From the NCBI GenBank assembly GCA_946122785.1, contig CAMGYJ010000004.1, positions 15,460,150 to 15,524,149 of the forward strand: a DNA stretch of 64,000 nt, given 5' to 3'. The translations under genes and the position numbers were made by a program. Below are positions 31,461-43,332 of this stretch, one piece after another; position 1 is the first letter of the stretch, and every line of letters starts with the position of its first letter. Below the pieces are notes generated by a model that saw nothing but the letters and a program-made list of their open reading frames with translations, was not told where the DNA came from and did no database searches. Origin of the DNA: Linum tenue. Taxonomy: Eukaryota; Streptophyta; Magnoliopsida; Malpighiales; Linaceae.

Positions 31461-32831
31461 GTCAAAACTAGCAACCGCTCTTGATTTCGCAGAGCAACAG
31501 AAGGTTATTGTTACAAGGGAGGTGCCACAAGAACATCCGATGGCCGCCCTAACTAGTGCAAGTGCAAGTGGTCGTTGGATGACCTCCCTAGAGCTGTTTT
31601 TAACCCAAGGTATAGTGCCCAAAGACTCAAGAGAAGCATGGCTCCTCCGTCGTAGGGTGGCTCGATGTTGCATTATAGAAGGTCGGCTATACAAAAGATC
31701 TCATTCAGGCACATACTTGCGATGCTTGACCGACGAGGAAAGCAAAATCGCCATCGACGAGGTGCATGGCGGATCATGTGGCATGCACGCATGAGCACGA
31801 AGTTTGGAGAAGATGTTGTTGCGAAAAGGGTATTACTGGCCGACAATGCAAAAGAATGTGAAGGCACACGTCAACACCTGCCATTAGTGTCAGCCTGTCA
31901 GGTGCACGCAAATGAAATCCACATACCAACAGCATCAATGCAAGGCAACGTAGGCGCCTGGTCGTTTGCCCAATGGGGCATGGATCTTTTGGGTCCTTTC
32001 CCGAAGGCACCTGCCCAAATGAAGTACCTAATAGTGGATGTCGCCTACTTCTCAAAATGGATTGAAACTAAGCCATTGGACACCATCATTGAAGCTCAAG
32101 TGCGGAAATTCACCAGGAAGAACATATTCACCCGATTTGGTCTACTAGAGGCCATCGTCACGGACCACGGTAAGCAGTTCGATTGCAAAAGGTTAGTTGA
32201 ATTTTGCGACGAGAATAGGGTGGTGATGCGATTCTCCTCAGTAGCATATCCTCAAGCTAACGGGCAAGCGGAGGCGGCCAACAAAAGTATCCTGCATGGA
32301 TTGCACACTAGGCTGACAGGCGTCAAAGGTAGATGGGTGGAGAAGTTTCCTAGTGTTTTATGGGCACACCAGACGACATACAAGACAACCACGGGTGAAA
32401 CACCATTTGTCTTAACTTACGGCGGGGAGGCGGTCATTCCAATCGAGGTCACTGTTCCAAGCTATAGGGTGACTCATCACAACCCCATCAACAATGATAA
32501 GGAGCGAGTCGATGATTCAGACTTGGTCGACGAGAGGCGCGAGGTGGCAGCCGTGCGTCTAGAGGCTATGAAAAACCAAGTTGCAAGATACTATGACAAG
32601 AAGATGCGCCCGCACGCCATCGTAGCAGGCGCCCAGGTACTCAAGCGTGACTTCCGACCAGACTCCCAGGAGGGAAAGTTGGCACCAAAATGGAAGGGTC
32701 CATATCGTGCTCGCAAAGTTGTGGGCGCCAGCACGTTTAAGTTGGAACATCTCGATGGCAAGGTGGTAAAGAGGACATGGAATGCACAAAACTTGCGTCT
32801 CTGCCAACCGTGCATAGGCGCCTCTCCTTGA
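31461..32831 (+). pseudogene. Tat-2 integrase
   Basis: The zinc-binding part (31620-31794, ending at a TGA) and the core lie in different frames. The core has all three catalytic acids: WGMDLLGPF, VTDHGKQF and NGQAEAANK. The C-terminal part has DERREVAAVRLEAMK, KLAPKWKGPYRA and KRTWNAQNLRL. Only this last part survives in Tat-1, fused to its protease. Confidence 0.92.
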
Positions 32832-33336
32832 TTAACAGGCGATGTCGAGGTCCAAGATAGCAGTGGTTACTTTTTCCATCTTTTTTGTGGGTCATAAGTG
32901 TTGTGTTGAGAAGCGCTTGTATTGTGTCCAAAGCGCCTAAAGTAGTAGCGTCGTAGCGTGTTAAAAGCGCCCTATATATGTAGTGCCCTGACAATGTTAA
33001 AACGCCCGTATTTACTAAGCGCCCGTCCATGTTGCTTTAATGTGTCCATTTCCATATTCCAATCAGCCAATGTGCCCTTCAGCTAAAACGATGTTTAGAT
33101 ATTCGGGCCATTTAAAGCGCCCAACCTAGCGCCCTTCGAACGAAAAATGGGTATAATCATAAAGCGCACTCCCTAGCGCCCTCAGAAACTAAAAGTCAAG
33201 CAATATCAATATAAGGTGCCTTGGATAACACAATGAAAAAATAAGGCGAGTCAAAACTTGTTCGTTCTTATATAAGTGCGGGCGATAGTTAAGAGTACAA
33301 GAATGAATTACTAAAAGTACAAAAATACATGGGATT
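32832..33336. other. Tat-2 noncoding spacer with GCGCCC words
   Basis: AAAGCGCCC-type words recur, as at the same place in Tat-1. No ORF. Confidence 0.7.
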
Positions 33337-35447
33337 TCACTCGGCGCCCGAAGAGGGGTCCCCCGCACTAGCCTCCTGATCCTCGGGTGCTGGAGGCGCA
33401 CCTTTCGTCGGAGGCGCATCAACCGCTGGTGGAACGGGCGCCTGCTCCCCCTCACCCGTGCCGAGCTTCTTCTTCAAGATGCTTATGCTCGTCAGGCAAG
33501 CGTTTGCAAACAGGTTCTTCCCAGCCTCAGAGTCCTCGTAGTGATCCAAGGACGCCTTCAGGGAGGAAATCTCTTTTCGAGCCACCTTCATGGCCTTCTT
33601 ATAGTCTTTGTGACCATGGGACATGGCAGTCAACTTATCTTGGAGCCTCCCCTTCTCTTCTTTGAGAAGGTTGATTTCACTAGCCTGGACGCCTTCCTCT
33701 CTTGAGAGCGCCTCCTTCTCGGACTTCAAGGCCGAGAGCTTCACCGCAAAATCCTTTCCCTCACCCTCCACCTGTGCCCCAAACTCAACTTCGCATCGAC
33801 GCCGCTCCTCGTCGAGGGCGATTTGCAGTCGGGAAACCTCCTTTGCCGCCTCCAGCTGAGAGTCTTCACACTCCTTCACTAAAAGCTCGCGACGCATATT
33901 GGTCTTGACAATATCGTCTTTCGCCACAGACAAGGAGTTTGAAGCAGCCAGACCTTCTCCTTTGGCTGCCTCCAGGCGCCGTGCACCTCTCGCAGCAAAA
34001 AGGAGCACCTATATACGAAAGTTTAAGTTAGAACCTTTCATGGAAAACTTCAGAAACTTGTGAAAAGGTAATCAATTACCTTGGCCCCCACTTGGGCGAG
34101 CTCTACAAAAAGGTGTTCTTCATCGATCTCCAAGGGCACCTGCAACATTTTCGCTGCATAAATCTCCAAGCCCATCGCACAACCTCGATCAACAGCGGCG
34201 CGAGGTGAGCAAGGCAGGGCGATCCGCCCAAGTTCGGTCCAAAGAGGCTGGAGGAGTGGAGGGCGCCCGTCAGGCCCAATGAGGTGCCCTTCCTCGCCCA
34301 ACCCCACCTGGGCCCCCACCCTGCCTTGTCGTGGTGACTTTGCCCTTCTCTGTTTGGTGGGGCGAGCATTTTTCCCGCCATAAGACCGGGGGCACCTGCC
34401 CTCTTTTCGCGGCGCACCAAGGGAGGCGCTTCTTCTTCTTCTTCTTCTTCCTCTTCCTTCGTGGTCGCGTCGAAGGTGTGCGGTCATCAGCCGACTCTGT
34501 TTTACCCACAGTCACTCGCAAGTTAATGGGGTTAGTGCATATAAGTTTGGAGCCTTGGGTCTCGTCCGGAGACAAGGGAACCTCGATGTTAAAATTTGTT
34601 TAGTTTCCAAGCTCCCATTCAGTCAAGAAGGCGCCTCCACTCTCGAAGAAGGAGTCTAAATATGCCTTCATGAAAAAGAATCCGTTGAACCAATTCCTTC
34701 TTAGCTTAGGGCACCTGACCACGAAGTTGTACGGAATCTTCATGCGCTTCTGAAGGGATAGGCAGTTGTCAAGTGAAACCATGTTGAAAAAATATATGAA
34801 CAGGTTAAATGTCGACCTCACGTTGAACACCCTACACTTTAGCTTGAACAAAATCACCACCAGGATAACCGATGGTGATAGGCGCCCCAAGCTGCAGCCA
34901 CAAGTGGCCATAATCCCCTCCAAAATGGGGCCGATCGGGAACCGCAACCAAAAGCGAAAGTACTCCTGGAAAACCCCGATCCATTTGCTGCCGCATAGCC
35001 CAACTCTGGCAATCGGGGAGGCAAGCTCATACCACCAGTCACGAGACAATTCTAGAATTGTAACCAATTCCCTCACTCGCACAGGCATCACGGTAGATTG
35101 GTGATCTGGCCCGGCCACGTCAAACGACATTTCGTAGGTGTTGACCTGCACATAGTCCGGGGGAAAAGTTTTTTTCCCACATGGTGAATTTGTACGAGCC
35201 ATTGTTCTACCGAAGTAGACGCGGTCGATGTTCCAGCAGACAGAGGCGCCCCCTCTAAAAGCAAAAAGTGAAGCAGGCGCACAACCGCAACGCGAGGTAA
35301 GCGGTGCCCATGCCTCAAAAGAAAAAACCAAGGATGCAAAACAAAGGGGTAAAATCAAGAAAGAAGTGGGCGCTTACTAGGGTTCTATGGGGCGCCTCGC
35401 TCAGGAGCCGTGACCGTGCTAATAGCTTGGCTCGATGAAGCAGACAT
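33337..35447 (-). pseudogene. Tat-2 antisense gene (aORF), spliced, with coiled-coil C-terminus
   Basis: Exon 1 is 35378-35447 from ATG, with a TAG near its end. The intron (35255-35377, GTAAGCG...TTTTAG) splits phase 1 as in Tat-1. Exon 2 carries the same domain (RDWWYELA, WIGVFQEYFRFWLRF, GRLSPSVILVVILFKLKC, RRNWFNGFFF) but a run of seven A shifts its frame near 35160, and a TAA follows WELGN. A middle part (about 34080-34580) has a basic RRKRKKKKKK stretch, a possible nuclear signal. A last intron (34009-34079, AAG|GTAATT...TATATAG) leads to exon 33337-34008, open for 223 codons: a long heptad coiled coil, then a proline- and acid-rich tail. The coiled coil is missing in Tat-1. Function unknown. 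Confidence 0.75.
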
Positions 35448-35547
35448 GCTGTGGAGATTAGACAGAGGAAAGACGCGCGAGCGGCAGGCGGGGTGAGGGC
35501 TAGAGTGAAGATAGAGAGAGAGTACGTGCTTTGAAGAGGTAGGAGAC

Positions 35548-36899
35548 TGACTCACTCCTACTGTCACTCTAGAAAATGGCCAAGTGTAACCACTTCCTAA
35601 AGCGTAGTATAGCGGGTTTGGGTTTTATTGTCAACCCGGGTCCTAGATGTGATGACTACTCGGTGAATTCTCGTTATCTAGCAGTGAACTTTTAGTGCAA
35701 ACTTAAGCAAACAAAAACACAAGGCAAGTAAACGGTTGTTGTCAAGTCAAGAGAGGTCACCCGGATATGGTTCCCCCTAGACTGCAGTTCAGTCGGATTG
35801 CAATTTACCAAGTTCAGTTTTCATGAAAGTTATACTGCGGAAGGTTCTTAATTAGCCTGAAGTCTCGACTAAAGATCTCCAGACCCTCTCAATCTGAATC
35901 TCTAGCGGGCGACTAGCCTCCACCAGAGTAAACAGATTGAGGCCCTAACGAACCAAACCTCCACTACCGAATGGAATTCGGTACAGAATAGCGAATTGGC
36001 TCCTCGACTAAAGTCACCAATTCGCTACCTTCGATTAAGGATACTCTATCAACCTAGGCAGATATTCTCATTCTAGGTCAAAGCAAAAACAACAGGAATT
36101 TGATCAGGATTCAAGTCATTCAATCATTCAAACCTTAATCGAATATAATCAATTCACAAACTCTGTACTTGGGTTCATACAATCAGACCTAACATACAAT
36201 TCTAGGGTTCCCCATACCCAGATGAATGGGGGAACTACTCCATAGAGAAAGAAGCAAAAGCAGATTCAGACGCGGAAATCATACTGTGAAGACGGATTTC
36301 TGCTCCTGGACGGTTAATCGGCACTTCTCCAAGCTCAAGCCGGGCTCCAATGGTGATGAAGATCAAGCTATGGCACTTAAGAACTCTGGTTCGTCGTTTT
36401 CTCTCTCTAGGAATCGATTTCTCTCTAAAAAACCCGGACCCCTTCAATGTTGGCCTTCTTCTTCCTTTTATCAGCTGCCTGGTCGCGATACCCGGTCGGG
36501 TATTTTGGGTTTCGACCGGGTATTTACAAAACTCGCCGTTTCATTTAAGGGAAAATCCCCGGTCACTCTCCATAATCCCCGACCGGGGATTTTAGCCATT
36601 TTGCCCGGGCCCCCCTCTGTTTCTCACGGAGCGCCCAAAGGAAAAATACCCGACCATGGACAGAAAATACTCGGTCGGGTATTTCTGCCTTTGGCCGGGT
36701 ATTTTGGTTCTCCAGCCTCCTTCTTCCCAACTTCGCTCCTTTCGACCCAGAACTCGTTTCTCTGCCTCGATTCCAACGCCGGGTCCTGAAATATGACATA
36801 AACACACAACCTAGCGAGAAATCGGCTTAAAACACGAGATTCCTCATCACAAACGGCTTTCGAAAAGGGGTGAAAACATGTATAATTATTGGTCTATCA
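35548..36899 (-). repeat. 3' LTR of nested Athila
   Basis: 1352 bp. Contains a cluster of ACCCGGTCGGGTATTT-type palindromic words (36480-36710). It is 20 bp longer than the other LTR because of an extra TATTTCTGCCTTTGGCCGGG between short repeats of CGGGTATT. Confidence 0.95.
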
Positions 36900-38184
36900 A
36901 ACTCCCCCACACTTAACCGTTTGCTTGTCCCCAAGCAAACCTAACTCAAACCAATGCAGCTCTCCAGACCTCTATAGCGACAAACAACCTCGATCGTAGG
37001 TAGAGGACTTCCCTGATCATTTAGCAACTTACGAGGTCAACCGACGCACAAGTCATCTCATAGCTTCTTCGACGAGAGCACTAGTCTCGAGTCGGCATCA
37101 TGGCAAATAGTGAACAGAGGACAAATGAATCGTGGATGAAGAGACTCTCAAAAACAAAGATCATGGACTCACATTAATTCAAGGTGCTCGATTTTCTTTT
37201 TGAAGATGGTTGGAACCCTTTTCTTTCTTCTTTTTGCTTATTTTTCTGTTTTTCTTTGTTTTCTTTTTTCACGGGTTCCAACCTGATTCTGCAGAAAACG
37301 GGGGCTCCCACCTAGCACAGGTTTTGCGGGAGCCCGGCTCTTACCGGCCATGCCAGGAGCGGGTGTCTCGAGCCTCGTGCGGGGAAAGACGTGTAAGGGG
37401 GCTGGAGGTAGTAGGTGGCAATTGGGAACGGATTCCCGTCTCCCCTTACACCCTTTCGCCCTATTCGCACGGGAGACGTTATTTTAAAGCACATTTCGAG
37501 CACCTGTTGCTTTCAAAACATGATACAAGAGTCCATGACAGGCAGAGAGTCCACAACACCACACAATTCAAGGGTCCTAAGATCACTAATTCACTCAATC
37601 AACCAACACAATATGAAGAAGAAATGCGACTTCTTAAATGCATCAACATCCTCCATAGTGCTACACTACCTCCCTAGGTTGCAAATCACTACAGAGACTG
37701 TCAATTCAAAGCATACTGAGCAGGCAATTGCAAGGAACACGTACTTGGAGCCCTCAAATTTAAAAATTTGGACAGTGGACTAGGCTCCAAGCATACAAAC
37801 AGAGCTAATGCAGTCAAAAGATAAACATCCCCCCCACACTTAAGATCGACATTGCCCTCAATGGAGAAGAGGGAAGAAGGGGAAACGATGTTACCGGTGT
37901 GCACAGACTGCAGGAGACTGGAAATGGGCCAGTCGGCATGAAACGGACTGGAGAGAGGACCAGTCGGGAACACAGGCAGAGCTAAAAGAAACCAAAACGC
38001 TCAAACACATACGTTAGGTCCAATGGTCAGCCCAATAGTACCGGATCCAAAAATGAAAAGAAAAAGAAACAAAAACCGACACAAGAACTCAGAAAAAAGA
38101 GAAGAAGAAATGCAAACCGTGGTGGGGTTGCCTCCCCACAAGCGCTTCTTTACCGTCTTTTAGCTGGACACCCATGGTGGATAC
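36900..38184 (-). other. Athila noncoding segment with two purine-tract-like motifs
   Basis: The motif TTAAGTGTGGGGG (minus strand) occurs just before the 3' LTR (36903-36915) and again at about 37830-37843, the latter preceded by GGCAATGTCGATC. Athila elements usually carry such a motif after pol. Most of the pol and env length expected between them is missing. A T-rich tract lies at 37200-37270. No convincing ORF. Confidence 0.65.
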
Positions 38185-41019
38185 TCAGGGAGGTGCAGGA
38201 ACAGGTGCCTCCAAGAGCGGATCCACGTCGCTCTTGAGGTACAGCTTCAGGTTATGGCCATGCACTCGACGGATGCGACCACCATCATCGGTCAGCTCGA
38301 CCTGGCCATCCGGCAAGATGCAGGCGAGTGAATACCCGGACGGCCAGGGTGATTGTGATGCAGGAGGTGGGACCAGCTCATAGTGGTCTCCACCTTTCTT
38401 CCGAGTAGGCCTAGGCACCTGCTGCTTCGGCCGCCACTCCTCCTTTAGCTTTTTGTTCGGAGGCGAGGCTGGATGGAGTGGCGGCGAAGGAACGATAGGA
38501 GGGTCCTGCAAAATGGGAGATGCAGACGGATACACGACAGGCTCGTGTACCGGGTTAGAAATAGCATGCAGAGGTGTGACAGCAATCATAGCACAGTGAT
38601 CAAACTCAGTCACAGAAAAAGTAGCCTGTTCATTCCCAGCATGCAGGATCAGTTTACCATCATGCACATCAATAAGTGCCTTGGCGGTGGCAAGAAATGG
38701 TCTCCCTAAAATCAAAGGCACATCCACATCATCATTTATATCCAGAATAACAAAATCAACAGGATATGTGAGTGCACCCACTTTAACAAGCAGATCCTCT
38801 ATGATACCCCTAGGATGCACAACGGATCGGTCAGCGAGTTGAATGCTCATCCTAGTAGGGCTAAGTTCACCTAGGTCTAGCTTTTTGAACAAATTGTATG
38901 GCATGACATTAATGCTAGCGCCTAGGTCCGCCAAGGACTTTCCTATATGCATGCTGCCAATAGTAAGAGGGATAGTAAAACTCCCTGGATCCTTGCGCTT
39001 TTCGGGCAGCTTGTTCTGCAGGACAGCAGAACACTCCTCGCTCAGCAGCACTGTTGAGAGATCCTCAAGTTTCTTCTTGTTGGTGAGGATATCTTTCATG
39101 AACTTCGCGTACTTGGGCATCTTCGACAGTGCCTCCACAAATGGTACGCTGATGTTGAGCTGCTTCAACATTGCCATAAACTTGGCAAACTCAGTCTCCA
39201 ACTTGTCTTTGTGTAGGCGAGTGGGGAAGGGAAGCTGGGGTACATGCTCCTTAACCACTGGTTGTGGCTTGGGAGCAGGGGCTTCCTTCTCCACCCGCAC
39301 TTCTGCATCATCGACTGGAAGTGCTGAAGCAGGTAGTGATTCCTCCTGCCTGGTCGGGGCAGGATCAGCCGATGTGAGCCTGCCACTCCTGGTGAAGATG
39401 GCATCCAGCTGCTCGGGCGGCTCCCGTGGATTGGGGATGGTGGTGGCAGGTAGAGTCCCCGGGGCCCGGGCAGTAAGTTGGCGCGCTAGGGCACCGACTT
39501 GGTGCTGTAGATCTTGCAGAATAGCACCCTGGTTCCTCTGTCCTGCCTCTAGAGAGGCTATGCTCTGGTCCACCCTCGTGAAATTCGCCTGGCTGGTGGT
39601 CATGAATGTCGCCAAAATATTCTTCAGATCAGCCATCTGGTTATCGGGAGCTGGGGCTGCTGCTGGCTCGGCATACTGTCGCTGGGGCTGCTGAAATGGC
39701 TGCCCCTGCCTAAGCTGGTATGGCTGCTGTGGTGGTGGCCCTTGCCTAGCCTCGAAGGGCTGCCTCTGCTGAAAACCACCCGCTGGTGCTGGGAAACCAG
39801 GGGGTTTGGTGGTGTTGCTGCCCTAGGAGAAGTTGGGATGCTGGCGCCATCCTTCATTGTAGGTGTTGCTGTATGGGTCCAGGCGCCGAGCATTGGCGAT
39901 GAAGTCCACCTGTTCTTGGGGAGTAGAGGACTCCCTCATAGCCTGACAGTCCTCCACCCGGTGATTCGGGCTCTCACACCACTGACACTGAGCTACTGGA
40001 GGCGTAGCTACACCTCGACCCGGAAGGAGGCTGTTAGGCTGCTTCAATGTCTGCACCAACTGAGCCACCTGCTGCTCTAACCCGGATCTGGCCTCCATAG
40101 CATGCACACCACGGTCCCAGCACTGTCTGCCTCTGCTGCTCTGCCCCCAGGAGGGATCTCGGGCAGCCAAGGTACTGATCATCTGGTTCAGCTAGGGTGG
40201 AGTCTTAGTAAGGATATCCCCTCCTGGGCACTCGATCACCCTCTGGTTGTCTGGGGTGACGGCACTGTAGAAGTTCCCCACTGTGAAAGCATTACTGAAG
40301 CCATGATGGGGACACTGCCAGAAGTACCCCATGTACCGCTCCCATGCATCACGAAGGGACTCATCTGGCTCTTGGCGGAAGTGAGTGATCTCCCGCTGAA
40401 TCTCTGTGGTCTTCGATGCCGGATAGTACCTGTGCACGAACTTGTCAGCCAGATCGTCCCAAGAGGTGATGGACTGTGGGGGCTGGGTCTCCAACCACCT
40501 CTTAGCATTCCCCGCCAGAGAATGGGGGAAGAGGTGAAGGCGGATTGCGTCATCCGGAACACCGTTCAGCTTGAACCCGTTTGTCAGCTGCAGAAAACGG
40601 GAAAGATGTGTCCGGGCCTCCTCATCCTTCAAGCCATGGAACTGGATAGAGGATGTAATGAGTTGAATCCAGCATGCCTTGATCTCGAAGTTGTTTGCTG
40701 GAATTGGCGGATAGAGGATGACCGGGCGGATGTCAGCAATCCGCGGAGTGTAGTAGTACTCCAAGGTGGGACCCGGTGGTGGTGGATGATGATGGACCCC
40801 AGCTTCCTGGGGATTGGGGTCGTTCCCCAGGAACTGGTTCTCCGGAGGTGGGTTGTGATCGCCTTCCATCTCGTACTCGTCCTCGAACTCGCTGCTCAAT
40901 TGGCCGTCTCTGCGCTCTTCCGTAGCCAGTCTAGATCGCTGTTGTCTCCTAAGTTGGCGGCTGGTGCGTTCAATCTCTGGATCCAACGGCAGTAAACCTC
41001 CCGACTGGCTACGGGTCAT
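38185..41019 (-). pseudogene. Athila gag-protease fused to an integrase tail, two TAG stops
   Basis: One frame of 945 codons from ATG at 41019 to 38185, broken only by TAG at 40192-40194 and 39823-39825. Gag core: FKLNGVPDDAIRLHLFPHSL, AKRWLETQPPQSI and RYYPASKTTEIQREI. A true CCHC knuckle (C-x2-C-x4-H-x4-C) starts at CQWC. A Q/P-rich linker follows, then the Athila-type protease LADLGASINVMPY...LILGRPFLATAKALIDV, with D-L-G-A-S at the active site. After a proline-rich region the frame ends PDGQVELTDDGG...RVHGHNLKLYL, which looks like the last part of Athila pol. The stop contexts suggest Trp (NFS-TAG-G) and Gln codons changed by C-to-T or G-to-A. Confidence 0.9.
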
Positions 41020-41143
41020 GCACTATCTGCACACAATCAAGCAATGCAAACCCGTGAAGGCACAAGTGGGAAAGAAGAAACACTCAATGCGAAAATGAAA
41101 ATGCTAAAGTAACAGAAATCACTTTTCTTCAACAACCTAGCCG

Positions 41144-41161
41144 TCCCCGGCAACGGCGCCA
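41144..41161 (-). other. Athila primer binding site, tRNA-Asp
   Basis: TGGCGCCGTTGCCGGGGA on the minus strand, six bases inside the 5' LTR end; the usual Athila primer site. Confidence 0.9.
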
Positions 41162-41167
41162 AAAACT

Positions 41168-42499
41168 TGACTCACTCCTACTGTCACTCTAGAAAGTGGC
41201 CAAGTGTAACCAGTTCCTAAAGCGTAGTATAGCGGGTTTGGGTTTTATTGTCAACCCGGGTCCTAGATGTGATGACTACTCGGTGAAGTCTCGTTATCTA
41301 GCAGTGAACTTTTAGTGCAAACTCAAGCAAACAAAAACACAAGGCAAGTAAACGGTTGTTGTCAAGTCAAGAGAGGTCACCCGGATATGGTTCCCCCTAG
41401 ACTGCAGTTAAGTCGGATTGCAATTTACCAAGTTCAGTTTTCATGAAAGTTATATTGCGGAAGGTTCTTAATTAGCCTGAAGTCTCGACTAAAGGTCTCC
41501 AGACCCTCTCAATCTGAATCTCTAGTGGGCGACTAGCCTCCACCGGAGTAAACAGATTGAGGCCCTAACGAACCAAACCTCCACTACCGAATGGAATTCG
41601 GTACAGAATAGCGAATTGGCTCCTCGACTAAAGTCACCAATTCGCTACCTTCGATTAAGGATACTCTATCAACCTAGGCAGATATTCTCATTCTAGGTCA
41701 AAGCAGAAACAACAGGAATTTGATCAGGATTCAAGTCATTCAATCATTCAAACCTTAATCGAATATAATCAATTCACAAACTCTGTACTTGGGTTCATAC
41801 AATCAGACCTAGCATATAATTCTAGGGTTCCCCATACCCAGATGAATGGGGGAACTACTCCATAGAGAAAGAAGCAAAAGCAGATTCAGACGCGGAAATC
41901 ATACTGTGAAGACGGATTTCTGCTCCTGGACGGTTAATCGGCACTTCTCCAAGCTCAAGCCGGGCTCCAATGGTGATGAAGATCAAGCTATGGCACTTGG
42001 GAACTCTGGTTCGTCGCTTTCTCTCTCTAGGAATCGATTTCTCTCTCAAAAACTCGGACCCCTTCAATGTTGGCCTTCTTCTTCCTTTTATCAGCTGCCT
42101 GGTCGCGATACCCGATCGGGTATTTTGGGTTTCGACCGGGTATTTACAAAACTCGTCGTTTCATTTAAGGGAAAATCCCCGGTCACTCTCCATAATCCCC
42201 GACCGGGGATTTTAGCCATTTTGCCCGGGCCCCCCTCTGTTTCTCACGGAGCGCCCAACGGAAAAATACCCGACCATGGACAGAAAATACCCGGTCGGGT
42301 ATTTTGGTTCTCCAGCCTCCTTCTTCCCAACTTCGCTCCTTTCGACCCAGAACTCGTTTCTCCGCCTCGATTCCAACGCCGGGTCCTGAAATATGACATA
42401 AACACACAACCTAGCGTGAAATCGGCTTAAAACACGAGATTCCTCATCACAAACGGCTTCAGAAAAGGGGTGAAAACATGTATAATTATCGGTCTATCA
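41168..42499 (-). repeat. 5' LTR of nested Athila
   Basis: 1332 bp, TGATAGACC...GAGTCA on the minus strand, near 98% identical to the other LTR. Confidence 0.95.
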
Positions 42500-42524
42500 G
42501 AGACAAAATGAGGGCAAGGGGAAG

Positions 42525-42532
42525 TATTTATA
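42525..42532 (-). promoter_or_regulatory. TATA box of the Tat-2 antisense gene, now cut off by Athila
   Basis: TATAAATA on the minus strand. Without the 6.95-kb Athila it would lie about 120 bp before the antisense ATG at 35447. Confidence 0.55.
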
Positions 42533-42629
42533 GGAAGGAAGCGGGGCACTCCTCGAGATCCGCGCCCATTCGCCACGTGTCATGATCCATGATGGATGTT
42601 TGAATTTCAAAAACCGCCCGGGAGAGGGC

Positions 42630-42857
42630 AAGGGGAGCACGCAATCCAGGCCCCTATGTCAAGAAGGAGTAAAATCAATAGTTGACAAGGGGAGCACTAA
42701 ATGCAGGCGCCTAGGTGAACAAAGAGGAAAAGCAATAGTTGACAAGGGGAGCACGCAATGCAAACGCCTAGGTGAACAAAGACGATAAATAGTAGTTGAC
42801 AAGGGGAGCACACTATCCAGGCGCCTTGGTCCAGAAGGAGGAAAATCAATAGTTGAC
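42630..42857. repeat. 57-bp tandem repeat, four copies
   Basis: AAGGGGAGCAC starts at 42630, 42687, 42744 and 42801, exactly 57 bp apart. Each copy ends with a form of AAATCAATAGTTGAC. Located in Tat-2 between the antisense promoter and the 3' LTR. Confidence 0.92.
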
Positions 42858-43332
42858 AGGCGTTCGGTTCATAAGATCGAGGCGTCTCTAAAGAGGAAAT
42901 TGGGGCATTTACTACGCAAGGATAGGGCGTCCCGCTGAGCGAGGATGCGTGAACCAAGCTGGCGGAAGGAAAAAAACTAGGGTAAAGATTGATGATCACT
43001 AGGCGTCCAGCTCAACGGTGAGGCAAAGCGGTATTCGATAGGCAAGAAAGCACGCAATGGTGGTGCCAACGCAACAGAGAAGAAGGGCGCTAGGTAGAGG
43101 GCGCCTAGCTCAACAACGTCGAGGTGTCGATAACAGAAAAATGACACGTGTGTACGCGGCGCCTCCCGGATGGCGACGGGTGGACACGCGAGCGGTTCAT
43201 CAAAGCCGGGGCGCCTCTGAAGGGAAGATCGAGACGGTCAAGAGGTAACTCGTGTTGCATACGCTTGTTGAGGCCCTTGAATATAGTCAGACCCTCAAGT
43301 TTTGAAGACTTGAGAGCCTAACTGGGGGCACT

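Larger units (their letters stand above)
35548..42499 (-). mobile_element. Nested Athila-type Gypsy element, non-autonomous (gag-protease only)
   Basis: Inserted in Tat-2 upstream of its antisense gene, with exact gagac duplications (35543-35547, 42500-42504). In its own sense (minus strand) it runs 5' LTR 41168-42499, tRNA-Asp primer site, one gag-protease frame with two TAG stops, 1.3 kb noncoding, purine tract, 3' LTR 35548-36899. About 27 differences plus one 20-bp gap in 1332 bp, near 98% identity. Reverse transcriptase, RNase H, integrase core and the env-like ORF are absent. Confidence 0.95.

Noticed and set aside
38843..39694. 283-codon plus-strand ORF
   Set aside because: It mirrors the Athila gag-protease frame on the minus strand.
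40102..40995. 297-codon plus-strand ORF
   Set aside because: Antisense shadow of Athila gag; unlike the Tat antisense gene it has no splice sites, promoter or known domain.
42183..42409. ORFs within the Athila LTRs (also at 36226-36805)
   Set aside because: Present in both LTRs with frames differing after the 20-bp gap; no retroelement product is known from there.
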